The notes under the pieces: generated by a model
What the model saw: the letters and a program-made list of their open reading frames with translations, nothing else
What the model was told of the DNA's origin: nothing
Database searches by the model: none
Shown here: in pieces, positions 47,290 to 58,834 of the stretch
Position numbering within the stretch: the stretch's first letter is position 1
How the letters are laid out: each line of letters opens with the position of its first letter
From: Schizophyllum amplum
Lineage: Eukaryota > Basidiomycota > Agaricomycetes > Agaricales > Schizophyllaceae
NCBI GenBank assembly: GCA_007026445.1
Contig: VDMD01000009.1
Span: 248,001 to 312,000, forward strand
Reading direction: 5' to 3'
Length of the DNA stretch: 64,000 nt
Made by a program: the position numbers and the translations under genes

Positions 47290-48961
47290 ATGTCTGAGCT
47301 TTTGATACCCTTCAGCGCGCTGTCCACCGATCAGTGTCCTTCTGAGAAGCCTGTATTGCAAGTGCCCGTTGTTTCTCTTGATGAAGACGATTTTCAGCAG
47401 GTAAGCCTGAGTGGCATGGTTCTTTGAATTGACGCTGGACTCACGGCGGCAGATATGGACACTAGAATGGTTTTGGGGTTTGTCTCGAGGAGCGTTGCCG
47501 CTGAATAGTGATCTAAACCGGCTTGAAAGTAAGTGTTCGGGTCAATACTACATACACTCATCTAACGGCCTCGCTTTTATATCCAAGTGCGTTCCGATAT
47601 GCTCGAGTCACTCGAAGACATCGGCTGGACGCTTTTTCCCACGCAGGAAACCATAAAGTCCATGCTGGAGTTCACCATCCGCAATTATAATGCAACCCTC
47701 ACGACGAACAGAGCTGTTTTCACAGAAGTGAGCCTGGCCCTTTTGATTAGCTCAATTGAGTACTAACAAATGAGAAATCCAGGAGATCTCAGGCCCTGAA
47801 CACGAGTATGAATTCAAAGCCATACGTTTGCACCACCCTTCCAAGCGGTCAACGATCTACGTGCAAGCTGAAGATACGATACGAGCGTACCACTATCCGT
47901 ACGAAGGGCTCCCCAGGATCAAATCTCGCGCCCATCCCTTCTTCGTCCTTCTTAAGGCCCGCTACTTGCTCGCACGGGGTAACGACCCCGCCTACTGGCA
48001 TGAGACCGACCCCTTGATGGACCGGGTCCTCGACATCGCGCCTTTCTGGGAGCAACGGCCTCCTACCGTATTCATCTACGGTCCTGATATTCCGCTGGAG
48101 CACCGTTATCCGCACAGCGTCATTGGATCTGCCACAAGCTCCGAAAAGGGCGGGAAGGTCTCAGGCGCCACGAAGACCTCAGGCAAGACGAGGGCGTCGA
48201 GTAAGACGAAGGCAACGAGTGGAACGAAGGCCTCAGGAAAACGGCGTCATACAGAGGTCGAAGGTCAGGACGGATCACAGGCGACTTCTGATCAGCGCAA
48301 ACGCAGGCGCTGTGGCGATGAGCGTCAAGTCATTTCTGGAGAGTCTCCGTCGCGGCTTTCACGGCAGGCTCTAGCTCGGTTATCTTCGCGTAACCTCTAC
48401 GCTAGCAAAGCCGAGATCGCGATATGGATCCACCGCCACACGCCTAGCAACAACGACGACGAGCGATGCGACGCCGCCAGCATCGAGGACGAGCAATGCG
48501 ACTTGCCCGGGATCGCCGCCGAAGCGGACGCCGCGCTGTCTCATTACGCGCAGGAGCCTTCTCGCGACCCGGATGTGGTCTTGCAGGCGGGCATGAACGT
48601 CAAGAGAGGCGCTTTTCCGAAGAGTCAACGTCCCGACACGTCCCGCTATTGCAGCAACGACTGGGCAGAACGCAAACAGAACGTGTATCTCTGGTCGGAC
48701 CACTACGTTTACACGGCGGCCGATCTTGCTCGTATGTGCCCCGAGCACGTTCTTAATCCGGACGTGCCGAAAGCAGACCCCGAACACCCTCCGGCCACCA
48801 GCTCAGCATTGAAAGGGCCGCGCCCGGGGGTCCCTCGACGACGCGTCCGTCGCATAGAAGGCGACCGCTCCCGTTCTTCCAAAGCCTCATGTCCGCTCCT
48901 CGAAGGAGACTGCGAGCGCTCGAAGGCTATGCAGGACGGTGCTGCGTACTGCGGCTTATGA
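47290..48961 (+). CDS. A8: family A protein, long C-terminal form
   Basis: Exons 47290-47400, 47453-47528 (76 nt), 47588-47727 (140 nt) and 47783-48961 encode 501 aa. It is closest to A2 (WTLEWFWGLSRGALPL; SDLNRLEMRSDMLESL; WTLF-PTQET). Blocks are EYEFKAIRLHHPSKRS, PRIKSRAHPFFVLL, YGPDIPLEHRYPHS, a Lys/Thr/Ser-rich linker with imperfect SG-K-T repeats, SRQALARLSSRNLY, HYAQEPSRDPDVVL and YCSNDWAERKQNVYLWSD. After the tail motif it has about 70 extra basic residues. Function unknown. Confidence 0.82.
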
Positions 48962-49514
48962 ATCGTCTCCGGGCGATCGGTCGTTATGCTCTGCTTACTA
49001 GGTATGGTTCGTCTCTGAACATGAGGATCAGGTTTCTCTTGTACTTATCATAAATGACCCGTTCGTGCGGCGCATCTAAGGGATCAATATATTTCATACT
49101 ATTCGAATCATTGGAGCAGTAAATCGGCGACTGCGACGGGATCATGACGCACGAGACAGTCGAGGTTCGTACTCACAATCGCAGCCAGTATCAGTGTTAC
49201 GTTCATCCAGTTTGTCGAATATTCGAAGCTGCATTGTCGCACATAGAAAACACCCGCGCGTCATCACGGGGGAGCCGTCGAGAGCCTGTACGGCGAAGAG
49301 ATGCTCGCGGGATGCGCTCAAAGGAGGCCCGCGAGATACTAAAGACCTGAGGCCTGAAGGGCCGCGGGAGACTAGCGCTGAACGTTGAACGACCGACCTG
49401 AGTGATTCATCGCCAGATTCGGCCAATGCCGAGGCTGCTGACAATGGGCGGCGACGCCACATTTCTCCTTTCATCACTTGCTCTTGTACTCTTTCTTCGC
49501 TCAAGGATTCCACG
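48962..49514. other. Gene-free interval
   Basis: 3' flank of A8 and 5' flank of the UBC2 gene. It marks the right border of the accessory island. No feature recognised. Confidence 0.5.
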
Positions 49515-50129
49515 ATGGTGAGCTCGCACTGTCTCCAGCATGACCGCTCTGACTTACGAGCGTCATCAAGAGCACTGCATGCCGCCGCCGCTTGATTCGA
49601 GACTTCAAGCGCCTTTCGTCAGACCCGCCAGGCGGGATATCTGGCAGCCCATGCGCGGACAACATCATGATATGGAACGCGGTCATCTTCGGGCCTGGTG
49701 CGTCAAGGCGCTTCTCACATTGTCTACTCTCACTGAACGCTCTTTACGCCCTGTTCAGCGGACACGCCATTCGAAGACGGCACCTTCAAGCTGATCCTGA
49801 CGTTTGACGAGTCGTACCCCAACAAGCCGCCCACCGTCAAGTTCCTCTCGCGCATGTTCCACCCCAACGTCTACGCGAACGGCGAGCTTTGCCTTGATAT
49901 TCTACAAAACCGCTGGTCGCCGACGTACGACGTCGCCGCGATCCTCACGTCGATCCAGAGCCTGCTGCACGACCCGAACCCGAACAGCCCGGCGAATGCA
50001 GAGGCCGCGCAGCTGTACCGCGAGAATATGAAGGAGTACGTGCGCCGGGTGAAGACGACCGTCGAGGAGAGCTGGCTCGACCCGGAGGAGAAGGCCGCGA
50101 TGGACGGCGATGCGAATATGGCGGAATAA
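49515..50129 (+). CDS. ubc2: Ubiquitin-conjugating enzyme E2, RAD6/UBC2 type
   Basis: Exons 49515-49517 (the ATG alone), 49571-49697 and 49759-50129 encode 166 aa. The predicted start [19 protein letters not shown] matches the RAD6 signature, and this is reached only if a 53-bp intron follows directly after ATG. The core has [22 protein letters not shown] and the active-site Cys in [16 protein letters not shown]. Then comes [14 protein letters not shown] and the short acidic C-terminal extension ending GDANMAE seen in fungal orthologues. RAD6 acts in post-replication repair, histone H2B ubiquitylation and N-degron turnover with RING E3 partners. The identification is firm. Confidence 0.96.
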
Positions 50130-50944
50130 GCGCCGGCTCTTCCTGTGTCTCCGCTTCGACGATTTAGGTTTTGGATGTATGTATAATGGTCTCTCTCTGC
50201 TCTATACCATCCCGCATGTAAACTACATAGCATGTCTTTCTTTCATGATGCTGTTTCGACTTCCGCTCTTGCGTGCATTGAGCTCAGAATCGGTCCATGT
50301 TGTGGAAGGGAGGTTTGCAGCAGGTGTGATAGCTCCTAAGCATTGATATACCTCACACTGCTGTCGCTCTTCCTGCAGTCTGTAGTCGCCGCACGAGCTG
50401 CCGAAGGTTGTCGACCGCAACTATCCATGGGCTCGGACCGTGCCTCCGTTGGTTAGTGCTGAGTGGCGTGCGAACGCGTTGTTTGTTTGTACGCGCTTTC
50501 TTGCGCTTGCCCTTCCCCATCATGCACAATGAGATCAGAGTTGTTCCTTCGCTGAACCTCGCCAAAATTCTCAGAAGAAATGCCTAAACTGACCTGCAAG
50601 TCAACTTTGGGAAAGGTTGCAGCTGCGTAGATCGGTGTCGTGCCCTCGGAAATTGCTGACAGTGCCCGACATCTATATCTCCGTCGGCCCCGCTGGATAT
50701 GGCCGTACCTTTCATGCGGAAGCCCATAAACATGGGAGGAAGTCGTAGATGCGTCATCATCAAGGACGCGGGCGCCGAGCGGGGAAGATGAACATCTGCA
50801 GACATCTGCATGCGCTCAATCTGGGGTTCCCAAGACCAACCCGGGCCGGCCAGATTCACGGAGTCCTCAAGGTCGAACCCCCCTCCCAGATCCTTCCTGT
50901 TCTATCCCATTCCTCGACCGCCCATTATCGCGATCTCGCTCACT
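50130..50944. other. Intergenic region UBC2-GH51
   Basis: No gene recognised. Pyrimidine-rich DNA just before 50945 is typical of a fungal leader. Confidence 0.5.
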
Positions 50945-53263
50945 ATGTCCGCGCCCACTATCCTCGTCGATCCCGCTCGCGTCATCGACGATGTCGATCC
51001 GCGCATATACTCAGGTTTCACAGAGCATATGGGCCGCTGCATCTATGGAGGTCTATACGAGCCCGATAACCAGCACGGTCTCGCCGATCCCAAGACGGGG
51101 TTCCGCACGGATGTGATGGACGTGCTGAAGGAACTCAAGATACCCTTGGTGAGGTATCCTGGCGGGTGAGTCGCGTCAAATCGACATCTATGGCTCTGGA
51201 TCTCACTGCGCAAACAGTAACTTCGTGAGCAGCTATCGCTGGCAAGGTATCCCGCAGGCCTACATAGGAAGGAGGAAGAACTCATGCTTTTCCAGATGGC
51301 ATTGGCCCGAAGGAGCTTCGTCCCCGCCGTCCGGAGCTCGCTTGGCTCAACGAAGAGAGCAACCAGTTCGGCACAGGTGCGCCTGACGACCTCTTTCTCG
51401 ATCATGCGCTGATCATCTTTCTAGACGAATTCATCGACTGGTGTCGCGAACTGGGCACCGAACCGTACCTCTGTCTCAACATGGGTACGGGCACCCTGGA
51501 AGATGCCCTCGGCTGGGTCGAGTACTGCAACAGCTCCGCCAACACATACTACGCGAATTTGCGACGCAAGAACGGACATGAACAACCGCACAATGTCAAA
51601 GTAAGCTTAATTCCGCTGAGCCAGGGCCCTCGCTCACACAACGTACAGTATTGGTCTCTAGGGAACGAAGTTTGGGGACCTTGGCAGGGTATGTATACGA
51701 TGGATGTGCATAGCTGAACGTCTGACCGCGCCACAGTCGGCCAAATGGAGTCCCAGGATTATGCGAAGAAGGCGTACCAATGGGCGAAGGCACTTCGCCT
51801 CTTGGATGCCAGCATCAAAATTATCGCTTGCGGTGGTAAGCAGGTGTCAATGCCCGCTTCTGACAGTCTCTGACGGAGGGTCACAATCAGAGACTGGCTA
51901 TGCCGACTGGGATCGCGTCGTGCTCAAGAAGCTGGCGCCTGTGGTGGACTATCACTCTATCCACAGTAAGCTCGGTTTTCTCCTCTGTGTCGAACTACTG
52001 CTAACGGTCTACACCCAAGTCTACACCGTCAGCGAGGGCAAGCACGAGGTGAATGTGATGGGCCGTAAGTACTGTATTTGCGTCTGTCTGCAACCTCACT
52101 CACGATACGTAGCGGCGGCGGCGGAGAAGGCGATCAACATCACGAAATCGCTCATCGACTTGGCCAAGATCGAGAATGACCTGAGCAAGGATCTTACCAT
52201 GTACGTGTTTGCTGCTCTCTCCTGCGTGTTGACCCTACATGAGAACCCAGTTGCTTCGACGAGTGGAACGTCTGGTACGTTTGTGCACTTCTTGTATAAC
52301 TTTAAGGTTGGGGTACTTATCCGAAACCAGGGATCCCGTCCGAGGTACGCTTGCACAGTTGCAGTCCAGACCGATGTTCGAGCATATTCACAGCTCCTGG
52401 CGAGGATGGGGCAGAGGAGAAGTATGACCTCTCGGACGCTCTCGGTGAGTTTTGCGCAAGACATCGCGGCTTTTTCTGACACATCCCAAAAGCGGTCGCG
52501 TCCTGGTTGAACGTGTTCGTCCGCAAAGCTGACGTCGTCAAAATCGCATGCATCGCTCAGTACGTCCTCGCGAGCTATCCCTTTCGATCACCACTAACAG
52601 TGATACCCTAGATCGGTCAACGTCATCTCACCTGTGAGTATCCTGCCCCTCGACCATGCTTGTAGCTTGACGTATCGCTAGATCATCACTTCGCCAGAAG
52701 GTCTCTTCAGGCAGGTATGTTATTCTTTTGCCTCTCCTAGGCGTGCAACTCACGCGTCTCAGACCACCTACTACCCCCTGCACCTCTTCACAAATTTGAT
52801 GCGTGGCGCCTCTCTCGACGTCTATGTCACCACGCCAACCCCCGACGATGCCTACACCGGCACCACCGTGCCCTCCTTTGTGCAGAAGCTGACCACGACA
52901 GCGCCCGATGCGGAGAAGCTAACGAAGTTCGTCGATGTGAGCGCAGTCTTCGACGCGCAGGCCTCCGAGGTGCGGGTGGCCATTGTGAACCGACATGCAG
53001 AGAAGGCGTATGAGGTGCCGATCAAGTTCGGCGCGGACACGAAGGTACCTGGGGAGGTGAAGGTGTACGAGGTGTGGAGCGAGAGTCTGAAGGATAGCAA
53101 CACGTTTGGGCAGGATAAGGTGAAGACGGTGGAGAAGAGCTTGAAGTGGGAGGGGACGTACGAATTGAAGGCGCATTCGTTCCAGGGTGAGTGAACGAGT
53201 TCTCTCCGAGCCTCCGACATGCTGACCGTTCTTGAAGTTCTAGTTTTCAAGGTTGAGGTATAA
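50945..53263 (+). CDS. GH51 alpha-L-arabinofuranosidase
   Basis: Removes terminal arabinofuranosyl residues from arabinan or arabinoxylan fragments. Seventeen exons: 50945-51165, 51218-51246, 51296-51376, 51425-51600, 51649-51688, 51737-51835, 51891-51965, 52020-52064, 52113-52200, 52251-52274, 52331-52344, 52394-52444, 52493-52559, 52612-52633, 52682-52714, 52763-53186 and 53244-53263. The result is 502 aa with all phases consistent. GH51 hallmarks are the N-terminal [17 protein letters not shown], then [33 protein letters not shown] (acid/base Glu) and CFDEWNVW (nucleophile Glu), followed by ACIAQSVNVISP. The C-terminus is the beta-sandwich. No signal peptide is seen, so an intracellular enzyme is inferred. 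Exon 11 is only 14 nt. Confidence 0.93.
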
Positions 53264-53903
53264 GAGTCATCGGTGGCCACCTGTTGTATCTGCGTCATCT
53301 CAATTAATAACTCAATACCGTGGTTGAACTCGTCCAAGTACATGTCACAAGAGAAGACCGGGGTTACCAGCCTCGATTTCGACCGGAAGGGTACAAGTGC
53401 TGCCATACTCGTGAGTATACAGTACCCGTGATTCTTTCATTATCGTATGCCAGGCACAGCAGGGCGCCGATACGGATGGAGCGCCAGCAGCAGCGCGGGC
53501 GTCAGGCTTGTCCCTCTCACGCCACCGGCGGAAGGTGAGCACAAGGCCTGCGGAGATTTTCAGTAAGTACCCCGCATCGGCCGCCTCGCCGGGCCTCGTG
53601 GGGATGGAGGAGTCCATGGCGATCAAGACTCTGACGCCTCTCGCGCACCTTTCTGCCCCTTTGCGTGGTTCCGCGTCGTTTCTGTGGTCTCATGACCTCT
53701 CATGACCCGTCTTCCGAGCTTAGCGCACAACGGACCTGGCGGGCCGTCCGTTTCTTCTCTTGCCATGACACTGACATGGCTAGCGCTGACATACTTAAGA
53801 ACGCACGGGACGCTGGGGCCAGCTGATTGAGCGTTCCCCCATACCGACCGGCTAACGACGTCGACCGCTTTACGACTTTTACTGCGTCGAGCGGCAGTCA
53901 AGG
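53264..53903. other. Intergenic region GH51-sugar transporter
   Basis: No coding feature recognised. Both neighbours read rightward, so this should hold the transporter promoter. Confidence 0.5.
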
Positions 53904-56311
53904 ATGGTGTCGCTCTCGCCGAAGCTCTACACCTGGCTGTGCGGTCTGTTCGCCAGTTTGGGGAGTATCATCTTTGGCTATGATCTGGGTGTTATAGCTG
54001 GTATGTCGTCGGGACTTCGTCTATGGTGCAGATGAGCTGATCATATGTGTGGTGATGTAGGTGTGCTCACCGCGCCAGATTTCGTTGTGAGTCTCTTCAT
54101 TACCTCGCCTGCATCCTCCGACCGACTGCGTTCTAGGAAGTTATGGGCCCCCGATATTCGAATGACTCGCTGAAAGGTCTGATCACCAGCATTTTTGGTA
54201 CGTCTGCTTCTTTCACACCTAGATCTCGGTCCTGACCTACTCTGTAGTCTTGGGATGCTTCTTCGGTATGATCCCCGTCGCTTGGCTCGCAGACAAGATA
54301 GGCCGTCGGTACACCATCCAGGCGGCATGTGTGGTCTACATGTGAGTACCCATGACTCAGACCCCTACCCCTCGCTTACCGTGAGTTTTGCGAACTTGCA
54401 GGTTCGGAGGGGCAATGCAGACAGGCGCGAAGAACATGGATATGATGCTCGCCGGTCGCTTCTTTGCTGGCTTCGGCGTTGGCATTCTTGCCGACTTGGC
54501 GCCTATCTATCAAGCGGAGATCGCACACCCGAGTATGCGTGGCAGTTTAACGACGTTGCAGCAGTTCATGCTCGGTATTGGATGTGCGTTGCGGACCATA
54601 TGTACGCTCTAAGTCTAATCTGATTCTCTTTCAGCTTTTGTCGCTTCTTGGGTCACATATGGCACGGCGCAGGGCAGCACAGTTGGCACGCAAGGCGAAT
54701 GGCGCATACCACTTGGCATCCAGATCATCCCTGCCATTCCGCTCTTCGCATTCATCCTGCTAATGCCGGAGTCACCGCGATGGCAGGCGGAGAAGGGGCG
54801 TATGGACCTCGGTGAGCATGCCTTTCACCTTCTCCGTTATAACATACACTCAACATAAGAAAGCACGCGCGACACTGGCGAGACTGCATGCACGCGGCGA
54901 TGAGAAGGACCCCTTTGTGGTGTCGCAGGTCGAGGACATACAGAACGAGATGGACAGGGCGAAGCATATTGGAGAGTCTTCGTACGTTGAGTTTGCCCTC
55001 GTCTCGGATGTCCGTCTAACTTCTACATGCCTAGCTGGGCAGAATGCCTGGTTGTTCCTGCCAATTTCCGTCGTGTTGCTCTCGGGTGCGCTCGATCTAT
55101 ATTGCTCCAGGACCAGCTGTTACTGACCTTCCATTCAGCTTCATCCTACAGTTCTCCGTACAGCTTACGGGCGTCAGCGCGATCCAGTACTACTCGACCA
55201 CGATTTTCAAGACCATGGGCTTCAGCAACAGCCGCATCCTGCTCTTTCAGTCCGTCAACAGCGTAATCGCGCTCATAGGCGAGGCGTGCTGTGTTATTTG
55301 GGTGGATCGCACGGGACGTCGGCGACCTCTGATCATCGGCAACATCGCGTCGGGTCTTTCGTTCGTTGCGGGCACTGTGCTCATGGCGCGTTGGCCGGGA
55401 ACCGTTGATAAGTGAGTGCGACGTGGTCGAGTTCGTGGAAATTGTGTTGACGTCGGCCTACAGTGATGCGGCGCACTACGTGAGCAAACTCTTCGGCCAG
55501 ATTGGCGGTAGACCTACTAAATGGCTTCATTGTCGCAGATCTTCATCATCACGACCTGGATCTTCAACTTCTTTTTTAGCTCGTGTATAGGCCCGCTGTC
55601 GTGGGCATATCCAGCTGACATCTTGTGAGTGCCGCTTTCGCTGTTGTCATTCGGGACTCATGCTTGCTTTCTTGCTAGCTCGACGAGGATACGAGCGAAG
55701 AGCACAGCGATAACCAGCGCAGCATCATGGCTGTCTAATTTGTGCGCGCCTCTCGTGTACTTATGTGCTCGCCGTGGGCTGACCAGTACTTAGTATGATC
55801 GCCGAAGTAACGCCCGTTGCCTTCGCTAAGGTCGATTGGAGGTTTGTCATACTCGTAACTGGAGTCATCCCGGCGCTAACGATTCTTCGGTCAGATATTA
55901 CCTAGTCTTCGCCATCTGCAGTCACACCAAGTACGTAGTTTTCTTCATATCGTTCTCCTGCATGAGCTCATTGCGCCTTAGCGCTCTGTTCATCTGGGCA
56001 TTCTATCCTGAGACGACTGGCCGCCGTCTCGAGGAGATGGATGACCTGTTTGAGAAGGCGCCGCTCTTCGTCCCAGGGACTGGGTACGATAAAGTTGGCG
56101 ACTTCAGGCAGGCGGAGCGCCAGCTGCGCGAAGGTCAGCATCCTCACGCAGTGCATTCCGGGTGGCATGCTGACATTGGTTGGCGACAGGCAACTTCGTG
56201 CCCGGCGCGGTCACTGAGAAGGATGCGCTGGATGCCACGAGTCCTGTTACGAGCCAAGGCGATGTAAAAGGAGATGAAGAACATCACGAGCACTCCTCCC
56301 TCCCTGCGTAG
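53904..56311 (+). CDS. Sugar-porter MFS transporter
   Basis: Twelve-helix H+/sugar symporter type. The start MVSLSPKLYTWLCGLFASLG leads into helix 1 (FGYDLGVIAGV). Sugar-porter motifs are WLADKIGRR after helix 2, GRFFAGFGVGILADLAPIY with QAEIAHPSMRG, MPESPRWQAEKGR at the end of the first half, QLTGVSAIQYYS in helix 7, VDRTGRRRPLI, and YPETTGRRLEEMD after helix 12. At least a dozen exons are split by about 50-bp introns. Near the 3' end 55678-56120 needs several introns, and the last exon ends GDEEHHEHSSLPA at the stop 56309-56311. Length is about 540 aa. Its place beside the arabinofuranosidase suggests a hexose or pentose carrier, but substrate is not readable from sequence. Confidence 0.9.
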
Positions 56312-56617
56312 CTCGCAACGGGGCACTGATCTGACAGTCTGGGTAGAAATATTTGTATGTGATATTTGTACCTCACATCAAGCCTGTTTCTTTCGCCTAT
56401 GCTACAGTCGTGCACCGCTGTGCACTTGCGAGTCGCAGGGCAGTGATCAATCGCAATAATTATGTCAATGAGAAAGATGAGCATGGGATGCACTGCATCC
56501 ATCGAATAATTAGTCTCCCGCGACTCGAATAATAGAATAAACTATGCGTAATAGTCACACCAAAGTCACGTGCTGTCATGCAATGTGTGTTGCTCGCTCT
56601 TGCCTCTTACCATCATC
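56312..56617. other. Intergenic region
   Basis: No feature recognised apart from an AT-rich patch near 56450-56545. Confidence 0.45.
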
Positions 56618-58348
56618 ATGTCGTCCGACTCTGCTGCATCGCACTGGCTGTATGATATCCAGGCTCTCGACGATGAGGATGCTTACGCATGGAAATCCTC
56701 CGAGCTCGCAGACGAGGCTAAGCCCTTTCGCCAACAAGAAGCATATATGCGGAAGGCTCGCGATCCCAAACGATCGCATGAGCTGTATGGCACTGTAGGC
56801 ACCTATAGCACCTTCGAGTCGCCGCCGCCACAGGTTTTCGATACGCCAACTGTTCTCATTCGGAGAGAGTACGAAGCTGCTTGGAGAGACATGGAGATGG
56901 CGTTCGTAACCGGTCAGAAGGCTTTTATGACTACGGAGGGCCCAGACCGCTATGGTGCGTACTCTAGAGCATCTGTTCTATCGGTAGACGGCTGATATAG
57001 CGACATCAGAAAACCATCCAACCCCGAATCCCAAGGCTCCGTACGCAGGTGCATTCACCATCCTTGGCCATCCGGGTATCGGTAAGAGCCAATACCTTTT
57101 TCGCATAACACTGGTTGAGCGTTCATGCACATGCAGGAAAGACCATCTTTCTTAGTCTAGCTCTTTTGCGATGTCTTGAGAGGCACTGGACCGTCTTACT
57201 ACAGCTGGACGCCGACAACATCTACATATTCAACTCCATCGGTGTCTTCTTGGTGAAAGCCAGCATACCAACGTCCCTACTGTCGAGTGCGCTTCCACGG
57301 GCGACGTGGTGTCTGGTCGACTCGAACTCATCCCTGAAGGAGGTGCCTCATACGATCCTTGGGCTTCGCAATTTCGTCATACAAACGGCATCTCCACGGG
57401 TCGAGCGCTTTTCATGGACGAAGAAGACGGCTGCTCACGTCTACTATGTGATCCACCCCATGCCATTGGAAGAGGCGCTCTTGGCGTGCGTACACATTAT
57501 CTTGTCGGAATGCTCGTGGCTTACATCACCCCCCTACGTAGGTTCTCCATAAATTTGGAGCCGTCGCCATGGGCGTCGACTGGGAGGCACTACATGCGGT
57601 GACACTTCAGCTGGCCCTGGATGGTCTTGATTACGCGAAGCTTCGACAAGTTATCCACCAGACCCGTCAATTACAAATGGACGAGGATATTTCGCACCAA
57701 ATCTTTATGGTTCTTCCTGGCGACCAACGCTTTAGATGGCGAGTCGACATAGTCTCTGAACACGTCCGTGTCCTTCTGTCGAATGCCCTCACCACTGAAG
57801 AACGCGACGGCAGACAAGCCTTGTACGACCTCCTCATCTCCCACGCGGCAACCAGGGCTGCTGCTGGTTACATGTAGGAAGACCGCGTACACGATGTGTT
57901 GCCCAAGTCGCAATCGTGGCTCATTGGGCATGATGACGCGTCTGTCGCCAATCATGGCATGCACATCTATGGCGGCTCGAGCAACACCCTCGCTATCAAG
58001 CCCGTGGATCGCAGCGCTGGAAAAAATTACCGACCGAGGGCGGCGAACGAACCAACGATCGACTCATTCATCTACAATCCGCAGGACAACGTCATTACTG
58101 CCTTTCAGATTACAGTCTCGGAGCGGCATTCGCTCAAAGCTGCTGGGCCGGAATGGCTGAAGAGGCTTCGTTCTGAACAACACAAGCAGATAGAACCTGC
58201 CATCGATCTCGTCGTCGTTTCCTCCAACGCAGAGGTACAGCTCCCAGGGGCAAAGAAGACGGCATTTCGGGATATCTACCATCTGCACATTGTCGGATTT
58301 CCCAAGATCGGTACGTCAATGCTAGTTCTTCGCCAGTTCGCAACCTGA
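56618..58348 (+). pseudogene. Crinkler/RHS-like P-loop protein with in-frame stop
   Basis: Exons 56618-56954, 57010-57081, 57137-57489 and 57542 onward. The N-terminus is acidic (WLYDIQALDDEDAYAW). A Walker A motif, GHPGIGKTIFLSLAL, is assembled across the second intron. Next come WTVLLQLDADN, ATWCLVDSNSS, IQTASPRVERFSWTKK, YVIHPMPLEEAL and HKFGAVAMGVDWEAL, the order found in fungal RHS/Crinkler-type NTPases. At 57875-57877 an in-frame TAG follows GYM, where relatives have an aromatic or Leu residue. The same frame then continues with EDRVHDVLPKSQSW to 58348, so a nonsense mutation is likely. Alternatively the protein really ends there at about 360 aa. Family call moderate. Confidence 0.65.
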
Positions 58349-58834
58349 CCAGGAGGGTAGAACCATCGACTAACCGGTAACGTCTTGATGACGCTGCAGC
58401 GGTCGGAGCGGAGACTGGAGATTCGATCAGGTTCAGACATATCGGCCTTGGATGTACTTACATGTTTGTGATAACGTTGCCGAGCCCAACAGCACGGACG
58501 ACAATATCCCTGCACGTTGCCCAAATTAATCGTGCATGATATCTCGAGAGGCTCTGTATAGTGACTTGGTTAGCAGTCCGCGATGCAGTCGACGAACACA
58601 GTGCGTTCTTGATTGATTGACAGGGATTCAGACAGATCTGGGACAAAGCTGCGTTTCTATCGCAGACTCTGACCTGATTCCAATCTTACAGTCCGCTGCG
58701 GTCGCCATTAGGTACTTAGCAGATTCTAAGAGGTGACCAGCAGTAAGTACAAGTCGTTCCTCGCCTCTTCAAATGCGTCTAACTGGACGATAAATAACTG
58801 GGCGATAAATAGTCTAGCTCTGCCTGTCCCCCGA
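58349..58834. other. Intergenic region
   Basis: Convergent 3' flanks. No feature recognised. Confidence 0.45.
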
